Source: Clostridium sp.
Lineage (GTDB): Bacteria; Bacillota; Clostridia; Oscillospirales; Ruminococcaceae
Length of the DNA: 62,167 bases
NCBI GenBank assembly: GCA_023664445.1
Contig: JAMPFN010000009.1
Span: 1-62,167, forward strand
Direction of reading: 5' to 3'
Shown here: piece after piece, positions 47,075 to 56,282 of the stretch
Layout of the letters: each line of letters opens with the position of its first letter
Numbering within the stretch: position 1 is the first letter of the stretch
Notes under the pieces: generated by a model
The model's database searches: none
The model's input: only the letters and a program-made list of their open reading frames with translations
Told to the model about the DNA's origin: nothing
Position numbers and translations under genes: made by a program

Positions 47075-47332
47075 TTACAGATTATTTTCAAAAAATTCCT
47101 CCAGGGCAGAAAAAGCAGTCTGCTCGTCAGTTCCTTCAATAGTGACGTTTATGCTGTCGCCGCACTTTATTCCAAGTCCCATAACAGCCATGAGCTTATT
47201 TGCGTTTGCTGTCCTGCCGCTTTTTTCAATGGTGATAACGCTTTCAAATTCCTTTGCCTTTTTTGCCAGAAGCCCTGCGGGTCTTGCGTGTATTCCCAAT
47301 TCGTCCTTTATAGTATAGCTGAATGATTTCAT
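47075..47332 (-). CDS. ptsH: HPr-like phosphocarrier lacking Ser46
   Basis: The 85-residue HPr-fold protein carries phosphate from Enzyme I to the permease. His15 is present in GIHARPAG. At the regulatory site, where Firmicutes usually have Ser46 (KSIMGVMSL), the sequence reads NANKLMAVMGL with Lys at position 46. It therefore cannot be phosphorylated there by HPr kinase and is unlikely to serve CcpA-mediated repression. Its start overlaps the malQ stop by four bases (ATGA). Having its own EI and sugar permease beside it, it may be a dedicated carrier for this operon. Confidence 0.92.
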   Translation of the reverse strand: MKSFSYTIKDELGIHARPAGLLAKKAKEFESVITIEKSGRTANANKLMAVMGLGIKCGDSINVTIEGTDEQTAFSALEEFFENNL

Positions 47333-48837
47333 TTTTCTTCCTCCGTTCTTCCGTAAAGCTTTGTTATATGAAGTATATCTTCTTTAAGCTTGTCGGAGAG
47401 CATACTCCTTTTAATACGCCACTTCCAGTTGTTTCCGATCGTTGAGGGCGTGTTCATACGGCTTTTATCATCAAGCCCGAGATAATCCTGCATCGGTATG
47501 ATAACGGTATCGGCTCTGCTTCGCATGATAAGGCTTATAAACGGCTTGTAGAGCTTATCCTTCGGCGTAAAGTTATCGCATAGGTAATCTCTTGCCTCTT
47601 TCTGCTCCTGCGGCGTTATGGAATCAAACCACGATCTCAGCGTCTGATTGTCGTGAGTACCCGTATACGCAACGCAGTTTTTGCCGTAATTATGCGGCAT
47701 GTAGTCGCTTCTGCTGCTCGTATCTCTTGAATCGAACGCGAATTGCAGTACTTTCATTCCCGGAAATCCGCATTCCTTTACAAGCTTTTTTACCGAACCG
47801 GTAATGAATCCCAAGTCCTCGGCTATGATATCCTTTTTGCCGAGCGATTTTTTAGCGGCTTTGAAAAGCTTTGCGCCCGGTCCCTTTTCCCATTGACCTG
47901 ACGAGGCGTTTTTCGCGCCGAACGGTATTGAATAATATTCGTCAAAGCCCCTGAAATGGTCTATTCTTACGACATCATAAAGATCAAAGCAGTGCGAAAG
48001 TCTTTTTATCCACCAATCATATTCCGTATTTTTATGCGTTTTCCATTCGTAAAGAGGATTGCCCCAAAGCTGTCCGTCAGCGGAGAAACCGTCGGGCGGA
48101 CACCCTGCGACAGCTGTCGGCATAAAATTATCGTCAAGCTTGAAAAGATCGGGATCTGCCCAGACGTCGGCGCTGTCAAACGCCACATATATCGGAATAT
48201 CGCCGATTATTCGGATCCCCTTGGCGTTTGCGTATTCTTTGAGTTCGTTCCATTGTGAAAAAAACTCATACTGCAAAAGCTTATGATAAGAAATTTCATC
48301 GGAAAGCGTTTCCTTGTACATCTCAAGCGAGGAGCATTCACGCGTTTTTATACCGTCTTCCCATTGCGTCCACGAGTTTACGGGATACTTTTCTTTTAAC
48401 GCCATGAACAGCGCGTAATCGTCGAGCCAGTATGAATTTTCCATTTCAAATTCTGCAAAGTCATCGCTGTTTCTGATACTTCCGTTTTGGAAAAATGCCT
48501 TTTTCAGAAGCTTATATCGGTTTTGATAAAGCTTTTCATAATCGACGTTTTCAGGGTCTGAACCAAAATCGGTTTCCTCGCATTCTTTTTTTGTGAGCAT
48601 ACCGTTTTCAGCCAATTTATCAAGATCGATAAAATAGGGATTTCCTGCAAAGGTCGAAACGGATTGATAGGGCGAATCCCCCGGTCCGGACGGACACAGC
48701 GGAAGTATCTGCCAATAGCTCTGTCCCGAACCGCTTAGCCAGTCTATAAATTCATACGCTTCCCTTGAAAAACAGCCTATGCCGTATTTCGACGGCAGAC
48801 TGCTTACCGGCATTAGAATGCCGCTTCTTCTTTTCAT
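47329..48837 (-). CDS. malQ: 4-alpha-glucanotransferase
   Basis: The 502-residue GH77 amylomaltase transfers maltosyl and longer units between maltodextrins and releases glucose. Characteristic segments include RRSGILMPVSSLPSKYGIG at the start, VRIDHFRGFDEYYSIP (nucleophile Asp near residue 295), IAEDLG (acid/base Glu near 340) and YTGTHDNQTLRSW (Asp near 392). It is the fourth gene behind the PTS permease, with a 3-base gap to the phosphatase and an overlap with ptsH. In this operon it can extend maltose into dextrins that GlgP degrades. Confidence 0.96.
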   Translation of the reverse strand: MKRRSGILMPVSSLPSKYGIGCFSREAYEFIDWLSGSGQSYWQILPLCPSGPGDSPYQSVSTFAGNPYFIDLDKLAENGMLTKKECEETDFGSDPENVDYEKLYQNRYKLLKKAFFQNGSIRNSDDFAEFEMENSYWLDDYALFMALKEKYPVNSWTQWEDGIKTRECSSLEMYKETLSDEISYHKLLQYEFFSQWNELKEYANAKGIRIIGDIPIYVAFDSADVWADPDLFKLDDNFMPTAVAGCPPDGFSADGQLWGNPLYEWKTHKNTEYDWWIKRLSHCFDLYDVVRIDHFRGFDEYYSIPFGAKNASSGQWEKGPGAKLFKAAKKSLGKKDIIAEDLGFITGSVKKLVKECGFPGMKVLQFAFDSRDTSSRSDYMPHNYGKNCVAYTGTHDNQTLRSWFDSITPQEQKEARDYLCDNFTPKDKLYKPFISLIMRSRADTVIIPMQDYLGLDDKSRMNTPSTIGNNWKWRIKRSMLSDKLKEDILHITKLYGRTEEEK

Positions 48838-48840
48838 AGC

Positions 48841-49677
48841 TTATTCATCTCCGATCAATGCCATTACCCCGAAATGATCGGAGATCACAGCCTCGTTTTT
48901 CCCGTCGAATATTACGTCCGTGCTTTTCACAGATACCGGCTTGTTCGTCCATATCTGATCTATCCTCATACCGTATGAAGAGGAGATCTTATCTCTCCAG
49001 CCGTCTATTATGCCGTTTACCGTTATGCCGCCGTCTTTTTGCTCTGACAGTTCATAGACGTCGTACCAACCGCGGCTTTTTATAAGATCATAGCCCTCGT
49101 TTCTTATCTCTGCCGGATTATTGAAATCGCCCATAAGCCATATTCTTTCGTCACTGCGAAAGTGATCCGACAGCCGTTCCCACTGATGTGAAAACAGCTC
49201 GTCCTTATCGTCCCACCAACTGAAATGCGCCGAATAAAACCAACCCATATTTTTATTTTCGGTCATAATTCCAAGCGCATAGCGCGTTTTCCAATTGCGG
49301 TAATCGTCTATGCCGCTTATAAGAAATGAATCTGCTTTGACGATGGCTTCACGGCTGAAAACCGCAAGTCCCTCGTCGAATTTCTTATATCCGTTTTTTA
49401 TCGGAAGCCACGTAAAACGATAGAATACGCCTTTTTTTCTAAGCGCCTCGTATACTCTGTACGCATGGTTGTCCGCTGTCATACGGATCTTGCTTTGCGC
49501 GGGAAAATATCCGCTTATTTCATTTTCCGAAACAGGCAGACCGTCCGCTGTCTGATTTACCTCCTGCATCGCTATGATGTCGGGCTTATGCCTTGATATC
49601 GCTTCAATAAAGATCTCAAGCTTTTTTTCATAATTTTCCTCAATGATACTGTGTGTGTTAAGCGTTAAAAGCTTCAT
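48841..49677 (-). CDS. mapP: MapP-like maltose-6'-phosphate phosphatase (EEP family)
   Basis: The 278-residue protein has the endonuclease/exonuclease/phosphatase fold: LLTLNTHS at the start, MQEVNQ (metal Glu), SAHFSWW, LMGDFNNP (about 197) and the terminal SDHFGVMA. The family includes nucleases and phosphatases. Its placement directly between a maltose/glucose-type PTS permease and malQ matches MapP of Enterococcus and Lactococcus, which removes phosphate from maltose-6'-phosphate inside the cell. Substrate assignment rests on context. The ATG at 49677 (AGGAG upstream) is used; a longer reading frame overlapping the permease gene is rejected. It is 8 bases after the permease. Confidence 0.75.
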   Translation of the reverse strand: MKLLTLNTHSIIEENYEKKLEIFIEAISRHKPDIIAMQEVNQTADGLPVSENEISGYFPAQSKIRMTADNHAYRVYEALRKKGVFYRFTWLPIKNGYKKFDEGLAVFSREAIVKADSFLISGIDDYRNWKTRYALGIMTENKNMGWFYSAHFSWWDDKDELFSHQWERLSDHFRSDERIWLMGDFNNPAEIRNEGYDLIKSRGWYDVYELSEQKDGGITVNGIIDGWRDKISSSYGMRIDQIWTNKPVSVKSTDVIFDGKNEAVISDHFGVMALIGDE

Positions 49678-49685
49678 ACCGACTC

Positions 49686-51833
49686 CTATAAAATATCGTT
49701 TATATCCGATTTGAGAACGTCCGCTTTGGGTCCGTACACCGCCTGTATTCCTTTGTCCTTTTTGACAAGCCCCAGCGCGCCCTCGGCTTTCCACGCGTTT
49801 GCATCGGCAACAAGATCGGGATTGTTCACCGTTACCCTCAGCCGCGTCATGCATGCGTCTACAAACGAGATGTTTTCGCGTCCGCCAAGCAAGGCTATTA
49901 TTCTCTCGGGCTGACTATCTCCGCCCTGCATTTTTGACGCGTTCGGACTGTTTACGTCCGTTGCCTCGTCTGAATAATTGCCCAGGCGTCCCGGGGTCGC
50001 AAACTTGAATTTGCCTATCATAAAATAAGAAACGAAATATCCGACCGCGAAAAATACCAGTACAGCTATGACAAAATTTATGATATCCCCTAAAAGTCCC
50101 GCTTTCAGCGACATCGGTATTCTTGTGAAAAGCTCTAAGTTGCCGAACGAATGAAGTCTTAGATCGAATATGCCGGCAAGCGCGAAAGCGCATCCCTGAA
50201 GCAGCGCGTAAACGATATAAAGCGGTATCGCGCAGAACATGAACATAAACTCTATCGGCTCGGTAACGCCTGTCAGAAATACGGCAAGAGCGGTCGAAAA
50301 ATACATCGACTTATATTTCTGGCGTCTGTCCTTGTCAACTCTGCGGTACATAGCGAGAGCTACGCCTAAAAGAAGTCCTGTAGCGCCTATCATCTGACCG
50401 ACCTTGAATCGTGCCGGAATAACTGTTTCCATAAGTCTGTTGTACGATTCCGTATCTCCTGCGTTCTTGAAATTGATGAGGTCGGTTATCCATGCGAGCC
50501 ACAGCGGATCTTGTCCGAAAACGGAAGAGCCTGCGTTTGCGCCCGTCTGTATCATATAAGTTCCTCCGAATGAGGTATAATTCATAGGGATAGTAAGCAT
50601 GTGATGCAGTCCGAACGGCAGAAGCAGACGTTCGAGAGTACCGTAAACGAAAGGCGCGAGTATCGGCGACGTTGAGGACGAATTTGCGATCCATACGCCG
50701 AACTTGTTTATTCCAAGCTGTACTACCGGCCATACTACCGCAAGCAGCAGCGAAATAATAACAGACCATACGATAACGACAAGCGGTACAAATCTCTTTC
50801 CGTTAAAAAAGGCGAGAGCGTTCGGAAGCTTTCGGTAGTTGTAATACTTGTTGTAGATAATACCGCCTATAAAGCCCGATATAATGCCCGAGAATACGCC
50901 CATGTTCAGGGCAGGCGAACCGAGAACGGACGTAAAGTAACCGTCCACCTCTATTTCCTGACCGAAAAGCGTGTGAGTTACCGCGCCGGGGTCGCTCAGC
51001 ATATCGGCAGTGACGCCGAATATCGAGCCTGTGATATTATTTATCAGTATAAACGCTATAAGAGCCGCAAATGCGCCTCCTGCCTTTTCCTTTGCCCAAG
51101 AGCCGCCTATCGCGACCGCGAAAAGGATATGCAGATTATTGATTATCGCCCAGCCTATATTTTCGGTGATATTGCCTATCGAACTTACAAGCTGGATTTC
51201 TCCTCCCGCCATGGCGATAAGCTTTCCTAAACTTATCATAAGTCCGGCGGCAGGCATTACGGCAATTACAACCATAAGGACCTTACCGAGCTTTTGAAGA
51301 AAATCAAAGTTTATCGAACGCTTTTTCTTTTTCGGAGCTTCTTCCGATACAGCCGAAGCGGTATCCTCGGTTTTTTCCTCAATAGTTATAAGCGTGCTTT
51401 GAGAAGCCGTTACCTTGTCCGCGTTTACGTTTATCGCCATGTTGTCCGCGCCGCCGGTTATAAGAACGGGCGTTATTATATTTATGCCTTTGGATATAAG
51501 AAGATCCGTATCGGCTTCGGCTATAAGATCCCCCTGTTTTACGGTATCGCCGACCTTTACATGGGATTTGAATCCTTCGCCTTTAAGGGAGACTGTTTCA
51601 AGTCCGAAATGGACAAGTATTTCGACGCCCTCGTCGGACATAAACCCGTAAGCGTGAAGAGTTTCCGCAACCGATGTTACTTTGCCGTTTACCGGACTGT
51701 AAATTTTCCCGCTATCGGGGATTACCGCGCAGCCGTCCCCTAAGACCTTGTCTGAAAATACGGGGTCGGGAACTTGTTCGATCGGAACAGCTCTGCCGCT
51801 TAGCGGCGACGCTATTTTAATAATATTTTTCAC
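49686..51833 (-). CDS. malT: PTS glucose/maltose-type permease, domains IIA-IIC-IIB
   Basis: The 715-residue membrane permease phosphorylates its sugar during uptake. An N-terminal IIA domain (about 5-155) has the phospho-His75 in ILVHFGLE. The linker is Lys/Ala-rich. IIC (about 190-590) has about ten helices, with the GITEPIEF-type motif reading GVTEPIEFMFMF. IIB (about 640-715) has the phospho-Cys661 in DACMTRLRV. In MalT of lactic bacteria the order is IIC-IIB-IIA; here IIA comes first. The sugar is inferred as maltose (or glucose) from mapP and malQ downstream. It starts at GTG 51833 after AAGGAG and leads the operon. Confidence 0.88.
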   Translation of the reverse strand: MKNIIKIASPLSGRAVPIEQVPDPVFSDKVLGDGCAVIPDSGKIYSPVNGKVTSVAETLHAYGFMSDEGVEILVHFGLETVSLKGEGFKSHVKVGDTVKQGDLIAEADTDLLISKGINIITPVLITGGADNMAINVNADKVTASQSTLITIEEKTEDTASAVSEEAPKKKKRSINFDFLQKLGKVLMVVIAVMPAAGLMISLGKLIAMAGGEIQLVSSIGNITENIGWAIINNLHILFAVAIGGSWAKEKAGGAFAALIAFILINNITGSIFGVTADMLSDPGAVTHTLFGQEIEVDGYFTSVLGSPALNMGVFSGIISGFIGGIIYNKYYNYRKLPNALAFFNGKRFVPLVVIVWSVIISLLLAVVWPVVQLGINKFGVWIANSSSTSPILAPFVYGTLERLLLPFGLHHMLTIPMNYTSFGGTYMIQTGANAGSSVFGQDPLWLAWITDLINFKNAGDTESYNRLMETVIPARFKVGQMIGATGLLLGVALAMYRRVDKDRRQKYKSMYFSTALAVFLTGVTEPIEFMFMFCAIPLYIVYALLQGCAFALAGIFDLRLHSFGNLELFTRIPMSLKAGLLGDIINFVIAVLVFFAVGYFVSYFMIGKFKFATPGRLGNYSDEATDVNSPNASKMQGGDSQPERIIALLGGRENISFVDACMTRLRVTVNNPDLVADANAWKAEGALGLVKKDKGIQAVYGPKADVLKSDINDIL

Positions 51834-51923
51834 CTTATCTCTCCTTTTTAGAACCTGTCTTCACAAGATATGTGTTTGGCAAGATTTATAGTAAATGACA
51901 AATTATTTTTGACATTTCAGATT

Positions 51924-52182
51924 GTCGAAAAAGTCTTTTTTCAAATATTAGAACAAAATTTAAAAGTTTAGGTCAAGCCTTTTCAAAGGCTTGCGGATTC
52001 CAAAGGCAGAGCCTTTGGTGCGTGACCGCACACGACGTATCGCGGTAAGGTCTGCATGAATTTGAAAAAAACTCCGCGTAATTTTATATTCGTGAGCCAT
52101 TTACTGTCATATCAAGTAAAGCAGATTCGCGACTTGTCCTGTCGGGTCACCGACCGCCCTGCAAGAGAGGGCATCCCCTGAA
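51924..52182 (-). repeat. Repeat family C, copy 2
   Basis: Read on the minus strand it starts with GGGGATGCCCTCTCTTGCAGG and ends with AAGCCTTTTGAAAAGGCTTG and the same AT-rich tail as the copy at 45175. The middle (about 170 bases) is unrelated to that copy, so the ends are conserved and the centre is replaced. Together with spacer it fills the 389-base gap between glgP and the permease gene. Confidence 0.75.
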
Positions 52183-52222
52183 ATACTTGAAATCAGGTTT
52201 TTCTACAGGCTAAAACGTCAAA

Positions 52223-54514
52223 TTATTTTTGACGTTTAATATAATTGGCGGAGCAATACAAATGCCAGATATCGTTATTGTATTCCAAAATAGTTCTGTC
52301 GGAAGAAAAATATCCTGCTTGACTTATATTTATAAGCATTTTTTCAGCCCATGAAAATCTGTCCTCATAATCGCCGTATGCTTTCTCTCTTGCCATGACA
52401 TATTCGTCAAAATCGGGAAACGTCATAAACCAGTCACGGTTTATAAGCTCGTTTTTAAGGCGTTCAAGACGTTCTCTGCTGCCTGTTTCCATAAGCTCTC
52501 TTCCCGTTATAAAGTCAACGGCTTTGCTAAGACGCTTGTCTTTTTTGTAATACTCAATAGGGTCATATCCGCCGTCCTTGTACCGCTTTACGACATTATC
52601 GCTGTTATCGCCGAATATATAAATGTTATTATCGCCGACAAGCTCGTGTATCTCAACGTTTGCGCCGTCTTCCGTACCAAGCGTCACAGCTCCGTTCAGC
52701 ATGAATTTCATATTGCCCGTACCGCTTGCTTCCTTTGAAGCCAGCGATATCTGCTCGGAAATATCGCATGCCGGAATAAGCAGCTCCGCCTTTGTGACAT
52801 TGTAATTTTCAACCATAATAACTTTAAGATAACGGTTTGCCTCGCTGTCATTGTTTATAAGCTCCTGCAAACAAAGTATGAGATGAATTATATCCTTTGC
52901 AATAACGTAAGCGGGAGCCGCCTTTGCCGCGAATATTGCCGTTATGGGACGCTCCGGCTTTACGCCGTTTTTTATTTCAAGATACTTATGGATTATATAC
53001 AGCGCGTTCAGCTGCTGACGCTTATATTCGTGCAGTCTTTTTGCCTGTATATCAAAAATCGAATCGGGATCTATAATCGTATTTTGGGTATTTTTCAGAT
53101 ATTCGCAAAGTCTTATCTTGCTGTTTTTCTTTATTTCAAGAAGCTTTTTCAGTACATTTTTGTCATTTGCAAATTCCGAAAGCTTTTTAAGCTGTGATGC
53201 GTCTTTTTTGAATTCGCTTCCGATAAGCGACGATATAAGCTCTGTAAGCTCGGGATTGCAGTGCAGAAGCCATCTTCTGAAGGTTATGCCGTTTGTTTTG
53301 TTGTTGAATTTGTCGGGATATATCTTATAAAAATCGTTAAGCTCGCTGTTTTTCAGTATTTCCGTATGCAGCGACGCTACGCCGTTTACGCTGCAGCAAT
53401 AATTAATGTCGATATTCGCCATGTGTACGACGTCGTTTCCGTCGATAATATACACCTTTTCGTTATCGAATTTTCTTCTTATCTTGTTGTCGAGTATCTC
53501 GATTATCGGCACAAGCTGCGGCACAACTCTTTTAAGATAGTCAATGCTCCACTTTTCAAGCGCTTCGGCAAGTATAGTGTGGTTTGTATAGGCGCACATT
53601 CGGCTTACGATATCTATTGCCGTATCCATTTCAACGCCGCGCTCGCAAAGGAGCCTTATCATTTCGGGGATTATCATTGTCGGGTGCGTATCGTTTATCT
53701 GGACCACCGCGTAATCGGGCAGATCGTACAAATTGCTGCCCTTTTCAACGCTCTCCTTAATTATAAGCCTTGCGGCGCAGCTTACCATAAGATACTGCTG
53801 ATATATCCTCAAAAGCCTGCCCTGTTCGTCGCTGTCATCGGGATAGAGAAAGAGCGTCAGATTTTTTTGAACGGCAGTCTTATCAAAGCTTATTCCCTTT
53901 TCTACTATCGATTCGTCTACAGTTTCAACATCAAAAAGATGAAGCCTGTTTGTACGGCTTTGATAGCCTGTGATATTAATGTCGTAAAGCCGTGCGCCGA
54001 CCGAAAAATCCTTGAAATCTATTTTATATGCCGTATCTGTTTTTATAAGCACGCTTTTATCTTCTATCCAGTTATCGGGAAGCTCGGTTTGCAGATTATT
54101 TTCAAATTTCTGCTTAAAAAGTCCGAAATGATAATTAAGCCCGATACCGTCGCCGTTAAGACCAAGCGCAGTTATGGAGTCAAGAAAGCATGCCGCAAGC
54201 CGTCCGAGTCCGCCGTTTCCGAGCGACGGTTCGGGTTCGATATTTTCGATATCGGCGATATTTTTGCCGTATTTTTCAAGCTGCGACTTGACGTCATCGT
54301 ATATTCCGAGATTTATAAGATCGTTTGCCAAAAGCTTTCCCAGCAAGAATTCCGCCGAGATATAATACAGTTTTTTCTTTTCGCTGTCAGCCGTCTTAAC
54401 TTTTTTATCAGCCAATTCTTTTACGGTGTCCGACAGCGCATGATATATCTCGGTATTTGTGCAGTCGTAAATGGGCTTTGAGTATTTCACATTTACAATT
54501 TCATTCAAATCCAT
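52223..54514 (-). CDS. glgP: Glycogen/maltodextrin phosphorylase
   Basis: The 763-residue PLP enzyme releases glucose-1-phosphate from the non-reducing ends of alpha-1,4-glucans. [19 protein letters not shown] near residue 94 and the PLP-lysine motif [23 protein letters not shown] (near 610) are clear, with RLHEYKRQ near 490. It lacks the long N-terminal regulatory segment of muscle-type enzymes. It is upstream of the maltose permease on the same strand, separated by 389 bases with a family C repeat, and probably has its own promoter. It serves both stored glycogen and imported dextrins. Confidence 0.96.
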   Translation of the reverse strand: MDLNEIVNVKYSKPIYDCTNTEIYHALSDTVKELADKKVKTADSEKKKLYYISAEFLLGKLLANDLINLGIYDDVKSQLEKYGKNIADIENIEPEPSLGNGGLGRLAACFLDSITALGLNGDGIGLNYHFGLFKQKFENNLQTELPDNWIEDKSVLIKTDTAYKIDFKDFSVGARLYDINITGYQSRTNRLHLFDVETVDESIVEKGISFDKTAVQKNLTLFLYPDDSDEQGRLLRIYQQYLMVSCAARLIIKESVEKGSNLYDLPDYAVVQINDTHPTMIIPEMIRLLCERGVEMDTAIDIVSRMCAYTNHTILAEALEKWSIDYLKRVVPQLVPIIEILDNKIRRKFDNEKVYIIDGNDVVHMANIDINYCCSVNGVASLHTEILKNSELNDFYKIYPDKFNNKTNGITFRRWLLHCNPELTELISSLIGSEFKKDASQLKKLSEFANDKNVLKKLLEIKKNSKIRLCEYLKNTQNTIIDPDSIFDIQAKRLHEYKRQQLNALYIIHKYLEIKNGVKPERPITAIFAAKAAPAYVIAKDIIHLILCLQELINNDSEANRYLKVIMVENYNVTKAELLIPACDISEQISLASKEASGTGNMKFMLNGAVTLGTEDGANVEIHELVGDNNIYIFGDNSDNVVKRYKDGGYDPIEYYKKDKRLSKAVDFITGRELMETGSRERLERLKNELINRDWFMTFPDFDEYVMAREKAYGDYEDRFSWAEKMLINISQAGYFSSDRTILEYNNDIWHLYCSANYIKRQK

Positions 54515-54764
54515 AAATTTACCCTTTCAAGATTTATGTTCAAGATTTATGTTTAAAATTATTATATGCACTTTTTTTCAAAAATCCCATTTTTAATTAT
54601 GTAAAAATTTGGATAAAATTTTATTCGTGTACATTTCCTATGCGGATAGATTTTGAAATTATTTCCGGAAATTGAATATTTTTTTGCTTCTAAGAATATA
54701 ATTTAAAGTGTGTCAAAAACATGCATATACACGTTTTAAGCAAAATTAAACGGAGGCGATATTT
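54515..54764 (+). other. AT-rich gap before a secreted-protein gene
   Basis: The divergent region between glgP and the next gene is AT-rich. It holds a possible TTGAAT...TATAAT pair (54673-54709) with an over-long 19-base spacer, and a GGAGG site (54752-54756). The GGAGG is followed by an ATG-TAA (54776), immediately stopping. Confidence 0.4.
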
Positions 54765-54809
54765 ATTTTATATCAATGTAATTTTTTTATCGGAGTTTTA
54801 TCTTCGGCT

Positions 54810-55442
54810 GTGATCGCGTTCAGCAGTATTCAGCAGCCTGTTCCGGAAAGACCCGGCGTTCCGCATATCGAAAAAGAAGTGGCAGTTTTTGATATTGAAT
54901 CAGCTGACGAGATACAAGCCGATGAGTCCGACGAAACGAATGAAGAAATTCCCGTGGAAAATACGGACAGCGAAGAAACGAATACTGTCGAAGAGGAAGA
55001 ATATTACGAGCCTGAAACGGAAAACGTATTCTGCGGCGGATTTGATTCTTCCTTTAAGGCGTACATGGATTACAGGTGCATAACCGATACGGGATCAACG
55101 CAGTATGAAATGCAGCAGGAGGCTTATACGGATGACAGAGGCTTCCGCCGTATAGGCGACGATTACTGTATCGCGCTCGGTACGGGTTTTACAAACGGAT
55201 GCGGCGAGAGGTTTGCAATATATCTTGACAGCGGATATTGCTTTAACGGAGTTGTTTCCGACGTAAAATCCGACTGCCACACCGACTCGACTAACTGTTA
55301 TGTGCCGAGGGGCGATAATTCGGGAAACGTTGTCGAATTTATAATCGATACCGACTGCGCGGAATCCGCAATGCTTTCGAGCGGAAGCGCGGGATATTAT
55401 GACGATCTCAGCGGAAACATAACGGCAGTTGTGCCTATATGA
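54810..55442 (+). CDS. Secreted acidic protein of unknown function
   Basis: The coding frame is open upstream to 54759 and encodes a convincing hydrophobic signal segment (LYQCNFFIGVLSSAVIAFSS), but has no ATG, GTG or TTG there with a proper site. GGAGG (54752-54756) is 8 bases before ATT at 54765, so a rare ATT start is possible; the GTG at 54810 lies inside the hydrophobic run. After the signal come about 60 residues rich in Glu/Thr, then a 130-residue cysteine-containing globular domain (six Cys) rich in Asp, Gly and Tyr. No family was recognised. It is followed by a terminator. The start is unsettled. Confidence 0.6.
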   Translation: MIAFSSIQQPVPERPGVPHIEKEVAVFDIESADEIQADESDETNEEIPVENTDSEETNTVEEEEYYEPETENVFCGGFDSSFKAYMDYRCITDTGSTQYEMQQEAYTDDRGFRRIGDDYCIALGTGFTNGCGERFAIYLDSGYCFNGVVSDVKSDCHTDSTNCYVPRGDNSGNVVEFIIDTDCAESAMLSSGSAGYYDDLSGNITAVVPI

Positions 55443-55452
55443 CATATTTTTT

Positions 55453-55484
55453 GGAACGCCCTGAAAGAGAGGGCGTCCCTTTTT
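55453..55484 (+). terminator. Terminator of the secreted-protein gene
   Basis: GGAACGCCCT pairs with AGGGCGTCC, and a run of Ts follows. The stem resembles the first hairpin of family C. Confidence 0.8.
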
Positions 55485-55494
55485 GAATAAATGC

Positions 55495-56268
55495 TCATAT
55501 CTGTCCTTTTACCTTGGCGAGCGCGCCCTTTTCAAGTCTTGACACCTGCGCCTGTGATATCCCTATTTCTTCGGCTACCTCTACCTGCGTTTTTCCACGG
55601 AAAAAGCGCAGGTAGAGGATATTTTTTTCCCGCGGCTGCAAAGCTTTTATAGCGTCCCTCAGCGAAAGCTCGTCAAGCCAGCTTTCGACGTCGTTTTTGT
55701 CGCCTATCTGATCGAGCACATAAAGCGTATCGCCTGAATCGGAATAAACGGGCTCGTAAAGCGAAATAGGATCACTTATGCTTTCAAGAGCCATTACAAC
55801 ATCGCACTTTTTTGCCTCAACAGCCTTTGCTATTTCCTCTATCGAAGGTTCTCTTTGATTTTCCGCGGTAAGACGTTCCTTTGCCTGCATTGCCTTGTAT
55901 GCAAGATCGCGCATTGAACGGCTCACTTTTATATGGTTAAAATCCCTTAGATAGCGCCTTAGCTCGCCGGCTATCATAGGAACGCAGTATGTCGAAAACC
56001 GTACTTCCTTTGAAAGATCAAAATTGTTTATAGCTTTTATAAGTCCCACAACGCCTATCTGGAAAAGATCGTCTATGTCTTCCCCTCTGTTAGTGAATTT
56101 TTGTATTACACTAAGTACAAGACGCAGATTTCCGTTTATAAGCTTGTCCTTTGCTTCTTTGCTTCCCGTTTGCTGTATTTCCTTGAGAAGAGCTATTTTT
56201 TCGCTTTCCTTTAATACTGTCAGCTTAGATGTATTGATGCCCGATATAACAACTTTATTGTACGCCAT
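55495..56268 (-). CDS. sigG: Forespore-specific sigma factor sigma-G
   Basis: The 257-residue sigma-70-type factor starts with the sigma-G signature NKVVISGINTSKL. Region 2 has NGNLRLVLSVIQKF and DDLFQIGVVGLIKAI, and region 4 has KTQVEVAEEIGISQAQVSRLEKGALAKVK. In sporulating Firmicutes it directs late forespore gene expression. The ATG at 56268 has GAGG 8 bases upstream; a TTG two codons earlier is less likely. It is normally next to spoIIGA-sigE; here it stands alone beside decayed mobile sequences. Confidence 0.9.
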   Translation of the reverse strand: MAYNKVVISGINTSKLTVLKESEKIALLKEIQQTGSKEAKDKLINGNLRLVLSVIQKFTNRGEDIDDLFQIGVVGLIKAINNFDLSKEVRFSTYCVPMIAGELRRYLRDFNHIKVSRSMRDLAYKAMQAKERLTAENQREPSIEEIAKAVEAKKCDVVMALESISDPISLYEPVYSDSGDTLYVLDQIGDKNDVESWLDELSLRDAIKALQPREKNILYLRFFRGKTQVEVAEEIGISQAQVSRLEKGALAKVKGQI

Positions 56269-56282
56269 AACCAATACCTCAC

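Noticed and set aside
49678..49854. Longer form of the MapP-like protein overlapping the permease gene
   Set aside because: The extension reads the permease 3' end in another frame, and AGGAG precedes the ATG at 49677.
53261..54481. A 406-codon open frame on the plus strand
   Set aside because: It lies entirely antisense to glgP, has no ribosome binding site or recognisable domain, and its codon pattern mirrors the glgP frame.
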